DNA of 64,000 bases. Source: Buxus sempervirens. Taxonomy: Eukaryota; Streptophyta; Magnoliopsida; Buxales; Buxaceae. The notes beneath the pieces are model-generated. The model was not told where the DNA came from. It ran no database searches and worked only from the letters and a program-made list of their open reading frames with translations. Shown in pieces: positions 12,645 to 22,536 of this stretch. Position 1 is the stretch's first letter. Each line of letters starts with the position of its first letter. Both the position numbers and the translations under genes were made by a program. Location: positions 18,346,858 through 18,410,857 of the forward strand of contig OX387190.1 of NCBI GenBank assembly GCA_947561395.2. Reading direction: 5' to 3'.

Positions 12645-13332
12645 ACTTTTCTGCTGTCTTTTAGCACACACTTTTTTTGTTTTCTTCTTCTTTTTTTTCT
12701 TTTTTATTTGGTTTGATCAAAATTTGGGTGCTTACACCCCCAAGTCCCTTCTTTATTATGTTTCTACTATTTTATGCTTCTTTATGATGGTTTAATAGGT
12801 AAGTGGTCAAACAAGGCCCCTCCTTTTGTGTTGCACCTCTGTGGGCCCACACAGGAGCCCACACAGATACCAAGCAACCCCAAAACCCAGAATAGACCTT
12901 GGATTTAACAGTCCAATTTGATCCACTGTGGACCTTCCAACGGGGCCCACACCTGACTCACCTCACTAAAAGGGCTAAAAAAGATTAAATCAACAATAAA
13001 GGGGGCTTACACCTCAGTGGTCCCCACTCAGACTAAATAAATAAGCATGCTGGATTAGGAATAGGGTGAGACTAAGTTGACTCAGAACCAAGGAGACCCG
13101 AGGGACCTGTCATTCGACGGGGCGGACCTGGGTGTTTTCAGACTTTCTTGGACCATAACCGAGAACTTGCCCGAATCTCTAAAAAAGCCGCAGACCAGCA
13201 AATATTAGACCCAGATAGGCACCCTTTGTGTCTGCCTGCACCTCTCAGCAGTGGCGACTCCAAAATAGTCCCGAGGCGCGCATTCTCACGTGCGCCTCGT
13301 CGTGCGACCGATTTTCGGGTGCGCACAATTCC

Positions 13333-13895
13333 CTTGATGGTTTTCTCCAACCTAATTCCATTGACAACACAGTATTCCTTGAATTCTATAAGATTGTACT
13401 CTCCTCCATTATCAGATCGCAAACACTTCAGCTTCAAGCCTGTTTCATTTTCTACCAAGGATTTCCATTTCTTGAAAGTATCAAAAGCATCAGATTTATT
13501 TTTCAGAAAATAAACCCATACCTACCTTGTCGAATCATCAATGAAGGTAATATAATAAGATGCGCCACCAAGGGATGAAACTGGAGCAGGCCCCCACAAA
13601 TCAGTGTGAACCAGCTTTAACCTTTTTGTCTTTAGTGTTCTGCCACTCTTTGAGAATCCCACCTTTTTCTGTTTACCATAAATACAGTCTTCATAGAGAC
13701 CAATATCGACTAATTTAAGTCCCGACAGTTTTCCTTTTGAACAGAGTACCTTCATTCCTTTCTCACTCATGTGGCCAAGTCTACAATGCCACAGCTCTGA
13801 ATCTGCTTCTTTGTTTGCAACAGCAACAATATCTCGAATGCTGGTAGTCATATCGAGTGTGCCCGTCTTTCTCCCACAAGCCACTATCATGGCAC
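13333..13895 (-). pseudogene. Copia pol: gag-pre-integrase zinc-binding region and integrase core start
   Basis: Frame 13522-13890 contains LWHCRLGHMSEKGMKVL, the GAG-pre-integrase HHCC-type domain, then HTDLWGPAP with the first catalytic aspartate of integrase and TFIDDSTR. 13333-13458 continues with the LRSDNGGEY block carrying the second aspartate. A frame change lies between them near 13500. The left edge is LTR A2 and the right edge LTR A4, so the upstream protease and gag are absent. Confidence 0.86.
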
Positions 13896-14436
13896 TTTAA
13901 GCACCTCATTTTTGCGCTCCCGAAAAGCCAGAAATGCAGAACCCTAAACAGAAAGTCAAACCCTGAGGGGTGGAAAATTGACTTTTTGATCGAGTGAAGT
14001 TGGGCCACCTTGCTTTATCTCAATGGATAGAGAATCCAGACACGAGTCCAACGCAACTGAATTTGCAGGAATCGGAGTCCGGATGAGGGTTCTGCGGGCG
14101 GTCAAACTTAAAGGAGAGCCGAAAGTTGACTTTTCCTCGAACCCCGTACCAAGTGCTTAGCCCTATGTCATGGGATAGAGGGCTCCGATACAAGTCCAAT
14201 GCAATTGAGTTTGCTTAAATCGGAGTTCGGATGAGGGAGATATGAGCTGTCGAAGTTTCCGAGCAGCAAAACCGGAAACTGCACACGTAGCGCAGCAACT
14301 GCACACGTGGCAGCCAACGCAGCAAAATATCTCAAGGACTAAATCTTAAATATCCAAAATTCGCAGGGACCAATCCGTAGATATCCAAAAGTGTCGAATC
14401 GGTCAAGTCGAAGGGCAAATCCGTAATTTTCCAACT

Positions 14437-14700
14437 TGTATCCGGCCAAATATGCCGGATACACTAGCTCTCCTTCATGGCCAGACTTAAATGCCGGATA
14501 TAAGAAGATTTTCGCGCGAGATTCGCGCCGATCGCCCGACAAATTCGCGGCGGCATTTAAATTTCGAATGATTATGTTTTGTATCCGGCATTGAAGACCG
14601 GATACAAAGAAACCTCTGTGTAACCGGCCATAAAGGCCGGATACATGAAAGGCCGGATTTGAAGAGTACTTAGTGTATCCGGCCTGAGTTGCCAGATACA
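14437..14700. repeat. Cluster of 27-bp TATCCGG dyads upstream of the A4 TATA box
   Basis: Dyads occupy 14437-14463, 14580-14606, 14619-14645 and 14674-14700, with a degenerate one near 14478-14502. Each good copy is 27 bases: a 10-base arm TGTATCCGGC or variant, a 7-base spacer, and the inverted arm. Spacer sequences differ between copies while the arms are kept. The last dyad ends 12 bases before the TATA box. Confidence 0.85.
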
Positions 14701-14711
14701 TTAAGTTTGAC

Positions 14712-14719
14712 TATAAATA
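14712..14719 (+). promoter_or_regulatory. TATA box of LTR A4
   Basis: TATAAATA within GACTATAAATAGG, directly after the last 27-bp dyad and 292 bases before a CAG/GTAAGG splice donor. Confidence 0.7.
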
Positions 14720-16123
14720 GGAAACAGCAGCTCTTTTTCGGGGTTGGCTTTTTTTTGATTGCTTCCACCTCTCCCACCTTCTGGTCTTGGCTCCGAAAAT
14801 CTCCCATTCAACCCCTCACTGCCCCCATACCACCTAAGATACCACCTAAACACTACCCACCCTCTCTTCTCCTTCTTCTTCTCCACTTACCCTCCACCAA
14901 GAAGGTGAGCAGTTGCTGTTGGTGCGCAGAGAGGCAAGCTCCAGCTGCTGTCCGGCATCAAAAAGGGTGTCTCCACCCTGCTCCAGAGTACGAGGACCCT
15001 CAGGTAAGGTTCCTCATCACTTCATGTTACACATATATTAAAATGGATTTTTTTTAAGGAGTTCAAAGAATCTGATCTCCCACTGCTGTATGGCTGTGTT
15101 AGTGTTCCTTTGCATGCATTTTCTTCCATGGCTGGGTAATATAGTGGTCTCCAAGGGCAAGTGAGCCCCCATGCATGATTTTCAGATAGAGTGAGAAGAT
15201 TGGTTGTCCCATTCTAAGCCACCAAGTGTGCTGTTTTGAGGGCCTCGGTTACTCAATGAAGGGAGTATGTTCCCCCATGCAAGGCATGTCTAATGTATCC
15301 CTATATAAGCCACCTTCCCTCACCCTTCTGTATATTTTCGTGGGTTTGAGTATAAAGTCTTGGGCCTAGACGTCGCTAAGATGCGTAGGAAATACCTGTT
15401 AGATTATGGCTTGTTATCATTCCTCTCGCATGTGTATGGTTCTTTTCTCTTCTTTTTTATAGTTTTTTTGTTGTTGTTTCTTGCATGCATGTAGAGTTTT
15501 GGTTTTCGATAACCCCTTTTGTATGGGTCTTTTGCTGAAAAGATCCTCACAGGGAGGTGCAAGTCTATGCCATGCTAGCTCTGTTTTCCATGCCCGCTGT
15601 TTTCCTTCCCTTTCTATCTTAGTCATGTGGATATTTGTGTGCACTAGTCATGCCTTTGCCCGCTTCTTGTTTTTTTTAAATATGCCAGCAAGTGTGTTCC
15701 CTTCACCCGCAAGCCCCCTCTCTGGCTACTGTCCCAGCAGACTAGGAACCCTTGGACCACCCCAAGCATGATCCCATCACCCCTTTGAGTCCACTGTCAT
15801 GGTCAATACAAGTTGCTGTTAGGTGCTAGGTGCAACAGCAGCAACACCTTCACCCCTTAGCATTCACTGTCCCAGCAGGTTTGGGAACCCCAAGCCATCC
15901 CTAGCAGCAACCCATGGGTGCCATGAAGGAGGGGCCACACAGCCCCACTCCCCTTCCCCCTTTGCTTTTGCTAAAAAGCCCAAAAAAGGAAGCCCAATGG
16001 GGCTTCTCCCCCATGCCTGAACCAATGTGGGCCCATCCAGGGGCCCACACAGCTTATGGGAGACCCCTAGGAAGCCCAGGAAACCATCCCAAATGGCCAA
16101 ACCCCGAAAAAGCCTTTTTTAAG

Positions 16124-16189
16124 GTGATCCGACAACTCAGGCCGGATCACCTAGGGCCCATGCGTATCCGGTAACTAAGGCCGGATACA
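16124..16189. repeat. Second pair of 27-bp dyads in the downstream half of LTR A4
   Basis: Copies lie at 16124-16150 and 16163-16189. In the first, both outer arms changed together (GTGATCCG with CGGATCAC), which preserves the symmetry. They sit just before the ACCCGGGAACCC block, the position that holds GAGCGC words in A3 and A7. Confidence 0.8.
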
Positions 16190-16479
16190 CCCAGAAATGC
16201 TCTTTTTGTGTTTTGATGCTCTTTGCCGAATTGCATGATGATTTTTTATTAAACCAAGCAAACCAGCAGGGTTCCTGGGCCACCCGGGAACCCAATTTGG
16301 GACTTGGACCATGGTCCAACTTGGAAACACTTGTGGGCCTTCCAACGAGGCCCACCAAGCTCGATAAACTCAAAGCATGCAGATGAATAAGTTAAGTAAA
16401 ATGAACCATTCGAGTCAGGTGGGCCAAACCCAATGCGGCCCACCCGAGAAGGAACAGATTCCTTCTTCAAACAAATGAA

Positions 16480-17807
16480 CCAGAGATACTGACCAACAGC
16501 TCCCAAAGGCCATAAAAATGGTGGGGACATCACTCACACTCCCACGGGATCGTGCATGGGGTCTACCTTACCCTTGGAGACCTCTATGTTACCAAAAAAA
16601 AAAAGAAGAAGATGCATGTAACATAGGCATTAGTATGGCTGTACAGCAATGAGAAACCAAACTCTTTGAACCTCTTGGAAAATCCCCATTTTAATATATG
16701 CGTAACATAACGTGGTAAGGAACCTCACCTGGTGGTTCTTGAACCCATGAGTAGTGTGGAGACACTCCCTTGAGGCTGGACAGCAACTAGAACTCCTCTT
16801 TTTGCAGCACCAACAGCAACCAAGGTTCTTTTGTTTCAGTGGGAGGATGGAGAAGGAGAAGGAAACAAGGAGAGTGGTCTTGGAATGGTGTGAGGGCTGT
16901 GGAGACAAAGAGTGCTCCAAAGAGAGGGGCTTGGATGAGGGGAGAAAGGGTAAGGCCAACAAAAAAGGAGCCAACCCCAAGCAAGAGGGGGTGCTGGCCT
17001 TTAAATATAGCACCTATTGTATCCGACCTATATGGTCGGATACAAAGGGGTTTACTTGTATCCGACATCAAAGGTCGGATACAAAAGCAATAATTTCAAA
17101 AATTTAATGCCGCCGCGTATCTGTTGGCAAATCCGCACGAATCCAGCCGAGCAAATATTTTGTATCCGGCAGTATATGTCGGATATGAAGAGAAGAGTGT
17201 GTATCCGACATTAAATGTCGGATACAAATCGGATATTTACAGATTTAGTCCCTGGATTTTTGCAAATTCATTCGATACACTTGGATATTTGCGGATTTGG
17301 TCCCTGCGATTTTTTGATTTGATCCCTGAGATATTTAACATGTTTGGATATTTAAAGATTGCCCCCCGAGATATTTTCCTGAGCCACTCGCCACGTGTGC
17401 AGCCTTTTGCCACGTGTGTAGCTTTCTGGGTTTTGCTGCTCGGAAACTTTGACAGCTCATATCTTCTTCGTCCGGACTCCGATTTGGATAAACTCAGTTG
17501 CGTTAGAACTGTATCGGAGCTTTCTATCCAATGACATAGGGCTAAGCACCTGGCTCGGGGTTTGGCAAAAAGTCAACTTTCGGCTCCCCCTAGAGTTTGA
17601 CCGGCCTGCAGAACCTTCATCCGGACTCCGATTCCAGCAAACTTAGTTGCGTTGAAATTGTGTCGAGATTCTCTATCCATTGAGATAAAACAAGGTGGCC
17701 AATTATCACTTGATCAAAAGGTCAACTTTTGACCCCTCAAGGTTTGACTTTTTAGCTGGGTTTTGCATTTCTGGCACTTTTGGGAGCGCAAAAATGAGGT
17801 GCTTACA
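16480..17807 (-). mobile_element. LTR A5 (family A, inverted), 3' end lost
   Basis: In plus coordinates it ends GAGGTGCTTACA at 17807 inside the copia 5' LTR. Read on the minus strand it has the family start, roughly 147-bp units (17440-17760), four 27-bp dyads (17018-17226), a TATA-like TATATTTAA (about 16999-17007), the CT-rich leader and splice donor CAG/GTGAGG (about 16723-16731). It then becomes unrecognisable near 16480, where it meets A4 head to head. Alignment of the leaders shows A4 and A5 are close relatives in opposite orientation. Confidence 0.72.
17018..17226. repeat. Four 27-bp TATCCGA dyads upstream of the A5 TATA box
   Basis: Copies at 17018-17044, 17057-17083, 17161-17187 and 17200-17226, all 27 bases. 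Three have perfect GAC/GTC inner stems, where A4 mostly has GGC/GCC. This is the compensatory pattern expected if the dyad itself is maintained. Confidence 0.85.
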
Positions 17808-17975
17808 CTAATACAATGGAAATAACCGAAATACCCTTTTGCAAATTTTCCCCTCGGTAGCTCCGCCCCTGAACCTCCACCTTACGGGCAGGGGGGCAGC
17901 GCGAGCTCACAACGGAGCTTGACCCACCAGTTGTGGCTAGGTGTCCAGTATGATCAGGCTCCACACAACTTAACA
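17808..17975 (-). repeat. Remnant of the copia 5' LTR
   Basis: It matches about the last 160 bases of the complete LTR at 5318-5665, from CTAATACAATGG to CTTAACA, and is followed by the TSD ccagg (17976-17980). The internal half of this LTR was lost with the primer-binding site and gag. Confidence 0.88.
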
Positions 17976-17980
17976 CCAGG

Positions 17981-18053
17981 TACTTATTTTCATGGAGCAT
18001 GTCTACAATCATAGAGAAATGGTCAGAACCAATTATAGCTTGAGAATATAAAC
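17981..18053 (-). pseudogene. LINE 1, short endonuclease piece
   Basis: The minus-strand frame reads LYSQAIIGSDHFSMIVDML, the C-terminal GSDH block of the L1 apurinic-type endonuclease. It lies between the copia TSD and the LTR A8 TSD, and fits exactly between the larger endonuclease piece to the right and the linker at 4941-5317. Confidence 0.85.
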
Positions 18054-18058
18054 CGGGG

Positions 18059-20254
18059 TGTCAGCACCCCATTTTTGCACCATAGAATTGCCTAAAAAGC
18101 ATATCTTAAACCGGCATATATGTGGGCACGTAAATCAAGGTTTTTATAGTGGACCTATCTTTTTTAAATAAAAAGCCCATAATAAAGAGAATTCTGAGCC
18201 GATTCCGATGCACCAAACCGTGCTCAAATCGGATCTCAAACAACTAAGTTATGAAATAAAAGAAATAAAGGGTAGTTAGGGGATTTTTATAAAACCAAAA
18301 TTGGATGCCACATGGGAGCCATGTGTACGCCATGGTGGCTGCCATGTAACCAATGATAAATTAAAAATTTTGGGGTTCTTTTAGTAAATAAGTTTCCTAA
18401 TGGGGTCTGTTATGCAAATAAATAAAAAATTTAATAAAAGTTTTAAGATTAAAAGAAAATAAAAAATATATAAACAAAGAGAAATGAGTTGGACGAATTG
18501 GTCTAACTCATATTCTCTTGAGATATTGAGACTAAGCTTAAAAAAATATAAGCCTAAAAAATATGGGACAAAATAGACTTTGACCAAACCTAAATGAATG
18601 ATGGTATTTAAGAGAGGAAGAGGAAGAGTTAGGGGTTTAAGAGAGGAAAAGGAGGAGTTAGGGGTTTAGGTGTTTAAGAGAGGAAGAGAAGAAATTAAGG
18701 AAATGAGAGGTTTAAGAGAGGAAGAGGAAATGTTAGGGGTTAAGAAGTTGAAGGGGTGGGAATTCTTTATAAAAAGGCTTGAAGTTGGGAGCAAAAGGGG
18801 GAGGGGAGCAAGTAAGAGAGTTCTTTGAAAAAAAAACAGCTAGTAGGAAAAAGTGGAGAAAAGAAGAAGGACATCCACTAGCAAGGAGAAAGAAAGAAAA
18901 ACTGCTGTTTACAACACACCAAGGTTCTAAGACCTGATTTAAAGTGTCAATCCATAACAGGTGAGTCATTTGTTTAATATATTGTATGAAACATCTCTTT
19001 CATTACAATTTTTGAGATGAGATTACATGATTGGTGAGAGACATGTATATATGTTTGATGGCTTTAGGTAATTTTATCATGTAAGATAAAAAAAATAAAG
19101 ATGTAAAGTTCTGAGTTTTTTCTGCATTAGACTTGCACTTGTTTTCCAGATAAACCAATTTTTTTTACCTAGTTCTAGTTTGATTCAAGTCTGGAGTCCT
19201 TCATGAGATTTGTGTTATTTTTATTTTAGTTTAATGTAAAAATATGCTTGAGACCCTACACTATGAGTAGGTATTTTATTTTTAGTTTTCTTTGGTTCAG
19301 ATTTTCAGAGGGAGATGTCTAACAGTAAATTTTGCAGCTTCATATCTCTTAAATGAAAATGAACTTTTAAAAACTGCTATAGGTTATTTTAGTACTTAAA
19401 GTTATGATTCTAGGGAATCAGATTTTGCACAATTTGGTTGAGAATTAAGGAGATATGAATCTTTGAATGCGGATAGTACAGTAGTTCAGATTGTTTCACT
19501 TTTTTTTTTGTTTCCTTTGTTTATTGTGTTTTTCTTACTTACATTTGTTTTGTTTTATTTTTTTTATTTTTCTACATTAGATGTAACATAGTGGCCCTCC
19601 ATTCTCTCAATGTAGATATGTTATTGTATAATAGAGTCTAAAGCATTTTATTGGAAGTGGTCGAATCAGCCCCCATTTCTTATTCTTTTTAATTTGGGTT
19701 TCTTTGCTTTAGAATTCTTATGTACATGTAAGATGTAGAATCCCCCACTCCTCTAATCCCTTGTATATATGATAAAGATAAAATTAAAAAAAAAGGGAAA
19801 AAGAAAAGAATAATAAATAAATAAAAAATAAATAAATATTTTTTTTGAAATAATCAAGTACATTGCTCCATGTTGAAATATTTGATTCGGATTTCTTTAT
19901 TTTGGATTTTTTTATATGTATCATATGTATTATAATTTGTATAGGATGTAGCAAAGCAACCCCCATTCCTTCAATATTTGTACACATGTGATCATAAAAA
20001 AATATATAAAAGATAAAAAAAATTAAATAATAGTAAATCAACCCAAATATGATCCAACTGATTTAAAGGAACCTATTTTGGTGGGGCAACCCAAGGTGTT
20101 CAAGGACTTCCCTGGGTTGTAATCAGGTCACTTATCCGGAATCACTGATGCAGACAAAAAAAAAAATAACAAGGTGTTTACCTGCACCATTTTAGGTAGT
20201 GGTGACTCCATTAAACATGTAACACACTTTTTTCGCGCGCCCGAGGTGCATACA
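18059..20254 (+). mobile_element. Solo LTR A8 (diverged family A member), 2196 bp, TSD cgggg
   Basis: It starts TGTCAGCACCCC and ends GTGCATACA, flanked by cgggg at 18054-18058 and 20255-20259. It shares the family's ends, a TATA box (TTTATAAAAAGG, about 18767), a splice donor (CAG/GTGAGT, 18961) and a TGGTGACTCC motif 46 bp from the end after CTGCACC. It lacks 147-bp arrays and palindrome clusters and is much more AT-rich, so it is a divergent subfamily. No coding sequence is seen. Confidence 0.8.
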
Positions 20255-20259
20255 CGGGG

Positions 20260-20896
20260 GTAGGAAATAAATCTAGAAAATCAATAGAAATGAACCCCCT
20301 ATCTATTTTTTTGAGATCCTCCGGAACCCTCGCTGACCATTGGTGCAAGTAAATGTAGGAGCTTTAATCGGCAATTCACTCAACTGACAATTGTGTATAA
20401 ATGAAAGAAAAGTTTCAATTTGACTATGAGAAATTGGAGCACCACCACATTTTTCTTTTGAACTAATCATAGTATTGAAATCACCTATTATCATCCAAGG
20501 TGTTGTGTAGCTTGCAGATAGATGCTCGAAAAACTCCCATTGCTCTTTTTGAATATCAACATTTGAAGCTGCATGAATAAATAGAATACTGCATGAATAA
20601 ATAGAATAATACATGTTTTCCCCCTTAAGACAATTGCAACTCCAGTTGGTGAAAGACAAAATATCTATGGCAACATTGTTAGTCCACATGATTAGAAAAC
20701 CCTCCATTTGTCCAGAAGCCTGTTTGATAAAAAAGGACGAGAAACCCATTTTTTTGGCAACACAGGAAGCAATCTTCTACTTAGCTAAAGTTTCAGATAA
20801 CAAAACAAGATTTTGTCTACGACAAAATATCTGGTCTTTTAAGTGGTGTGTCGCAGGTCGACCAATCCCACGACATTTCCAAAATAAAATCTTCAT
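20260..20896 (-). pseudogene. LINE 1 ORF2 start: endonuclease domain
   Basis: A start codon at 20896 opens MKILFWKCRGIGRPATHHL, the usual first residues of plant L1 ORF2, followed by LSETLA. A frame break near 20775 leads into 20303-20749, which carries WMIIGDFNTMISSKEK, the catalytic region of the exonuclease-endonuclease-phosphatase fold. This enzyme nicks the target DNA to prime reverse transcription. It is cut at its C-terminal side by LTR A8. Confidence 0.86.
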
Positions 20897-21320
20897 TTTT
20901 GATGATTCCCACAAGAGTCAATGGAATGAGAAGAACTATCAGAGAAAGACAGAGGGAGTTTTCTTTTCTTGTTTGCATGCGATGGTGCTCAAGCTCAATA
21001 TTATCAGAAGAAAGCTCCTTAATAATTATTAGCTTCTCTTTCATTGGACTGTATCGAGAGGGTTTTCTAGATTTAGCTTTTAACAGAGGAAGCCTACGAT
21101 TAATGTCAGAGATCTTTAGATGAGGTGAAGGGTGTGGAGGATTTTCTTTTGAAGTATTGCAATGGTTGCTATTCGACGAAAGGAAGTTAGGAACTAACAA
21201 CAGAACACTCTGATCAGGGCCTTTTAAGTTAGACTTGATAATGCCTGAGAAAATAAAAGGTGTTGATCGACTACTTGGTATTAGTTTGAGGTCCCACTCC
21301 GGAATTGAGGATTCTTTAAT
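20897..21320 (-). pseudogene. LINE 1 ORF1 C-terminal part
   Basis: Low-complexity basic minus-strand frames (about 20900-21200) precede ORF2 with no spacer, as expected of the end of plant LINE ORF1. It is cut at 21320 by the Mutator-like element and resumes on the far side at 43362. The last nine bases (21312-21320) are the left TSD copy. Confidence 0.65.
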
Positions 21321-22536
21321 GGGAAAATTTCAAAAACATGCCACTTTACAGCGATTATTACAAAAACATGCCATAAAGATGCAAAATTTCAAAAACATGC
21401 CACTTTTGAGAATTATTACCAGAAAGGGATCATTGCACGTTTGGGGAAATTTCAATGCCCAAAATGCCCTTGGATATAAGGGCATGTTTGCACGTGCCCC
21501 GCTCTCTCCCTCCTCTCCTCTCCTCGCCTCTCGCCCTCGTCCTGTGCGAGCGAAAAAACCCACCTTCGAAACCCTAAACCCGACGACGAACGCCGGCTAA
21601 TCTTCTCAAAATCCGGCGAGCTAGGGTTCTTCCCGCGTTCTCTCCTCGTTCTCTCCTCTCCTCTCCTCTCGTCCTGTGCGGAATTTCAAAAAGTGAGAAC
21701 CCTGCGAATCCCAACCCTAAACCCGAAGCCGACGACGAACGACCGGCCAATCCCTTCTTCGCCGGCGAGCTAGGGTTGTTGCCGGAGCAAGTTTGCTTCG
21801 TCTCCAAGCCCGACGAACCCCCACGAACCCCGACCATTCTCATCTTCTTCTCCAGAAGGGCGAAACCCTCTCCTTCCCCCATTCCTCTCTTCGACGAAAC
21901 CCTCTCGTTTCGTGCATTGTTTTCCTCTCCTCTCTGTTTGCACACATTGAGGAATTCGTCGTTGGAGAGCCACCGCGGTTGAAGTTTGTTGCCGTCGACG
22001 ACCTGCTGTTCGTCGCCGTAGGGAGTGCTGCCGTTGGCGACCAGGTAGCTGCCGAGTGCCTCCTTTGAATTTTATTTTGCGAAATTGAATTTAAATTTGC
22101 GCATTTGCATATTTGCACATATTTAAATGGTAATCTTCTTGTAGAAATGTCTTAAATTTCAATGATTCTGTTGTTTGCCTTAGCGAAATGTGCCCTTTCG
22201 AATTTGAATATGAGTTATTTGCATGTTTTTCGAATATTGGCTGTAGTAAATGTTTACACCATCGTTGTCCAACTATAGAAGCGAGCAAGCAGCTCCATTA
22301 CACTGAAAAAAGTCCATGAATGATGTAGTGCTCTAAGTTGCGAATGTGTTCTGAAGCCATTAAATTTTTTGCTTCCACTCTAGCAATGGCCTTGTATAAC
22401 CATGCTTCTTTAGAAGTTCTTCCCAAATTCAATGAGTTTGTTGGCTCTACCGATGAGACTTCCAATACTTAACAGATTGTTATTGGAGGTTTTTGATCTC
22501 TTCTATTTTAAACTGAAAAGCAAACAGCACCAAACA
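21321..22536 (+). repeat. Left terminal inverted repeat, 1216 bp
   Basis: The outer 90 bases hold CAAAAACATGCCA three times (starts 21331, 21361, 21390; steps of 30 and 29), a likely transposase-binding array. Further in are a CT-rich leader-like stretch, two AAACCC/CCCTAAACCC telo-box-like words (about 21568 and 21713) and a partial internal duplication with GGCGAGCTAGGGTT (about 21615 and 21765). It resembles a promoter plus 5' leader more than simple terminal sequence. One difference from the right copy was found, at 22176. Confidence 0.92.

Larger units (their letters stand above)
9349..12736 (-). mobile_element. Solo LTR A3 (family A, inverted), 3388 bp, TSD ccccc
   Basis: In plus coordinates it starts TGTGCGCACCC and ends GGTGCTTACA, flanked by ccccc at 9344-9348 and 12737-12741. 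The family landmarks are all present in reverse: TGGCGACTCC (9416-9425), a GAGCGC cluster (10475-10725), the splice donor CAG/GTAATG (11144-11151), a TATA box (11431-11437), a short GAGCGC cluster (11470-11515), and an expanded array of exact 147-bp repeats (11910-12644). A polyG run lies at 11299-11316. No internal retrotransposon genes are present. Confidence 0.85.
7962..13327 (+). mobile_element. Solo LTR A2 (family A), about 1.97 kb once A3 is removed, TSD gttcc/attcc
   Basis: It starts TGTCAGCACC and ends GCGCACA. The flanking 5-mers are gttcc (7957-7961) and attcc (13328-13332), one mismatch, and the copia integrase frame resumes on each side. It holds diverged roughly 147-bp units (8030-8480), an AT-rich stretch (8520-8700), TATA at 8722 (CTATAAAAGG), a CT-rich leader, a splice donor at 9081 (CTAG/GTAAGC) and a GGGAGCATGTTCCCC block at 9297. 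It is interrupted by LTR A3 at 9349-12736. The rest resumes at 12742 and includes the TGGCGACTCC motif at 13252, 75 bp from the end. Confidence 0.8.
13896..16480 (+). mobile_element. LTR A4 (family A), 3' end lost
   Basis: It begins TTTAAGCACC (one change from TGTAAGCACC) after the 5-mer ggcac, in the middle of the copia pol. It follows the family order: roughly 147-bp units, CACGTGGCA words, five 27-bp dyads (14437-14700), TATA at 14712, a leader with a splice donor at 15004 (CAG/GTAAGG), the GGAGTATGTTCCCCC block at 15261, two further dyads (16124-16189) and the ACCCGGGAACCC block. The last part, including TGGCGACTCC and the CA end, is missing. The sequence runs into an inverted LTR (A5) somewhere between about 16450 and 16510; the exact junction is approximate. 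Confidence 0.75.
5318..17975 (-). mobile_element. Ty1/copia retrotransposon (Tnt1/Tork-like), nested and partly deleted, TSD ccagg
   Basis: The element reads on the minus strand. Its LTRs are 5318-5665 (complete) and 17808-17975 (remnant), and identical duplications ccagg flank the whole at 5313-5317 and 17976-17980. Integrase, reverse transcriptase and RNase H remain, with stops. Gag, the primer-binding site and half of the 5' LTR are missing, replaced by opposed LTRs A4 and A5. LTR A2 splits the integrase. The retained pol is diverged enough to be dead. It sits inside LINE 1, whose frame resumes at 17981. Confidence 0.85.

Noticed and set aside
14437-14700. 27-bp dyads as terminators or tRNA-like structures
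   Set aside because: No T-run follows, they lie upstream of a TATA box, and bacterial-type terminators do not apply to plant nuclear DNA.
21574-21945. Arg/Gly-rich open frames in the TIRs as host genes
   Set aside because: The same frames occur inverted at 42737-43108. They are GC-rich leader-like TIR sequence without domain signatures.
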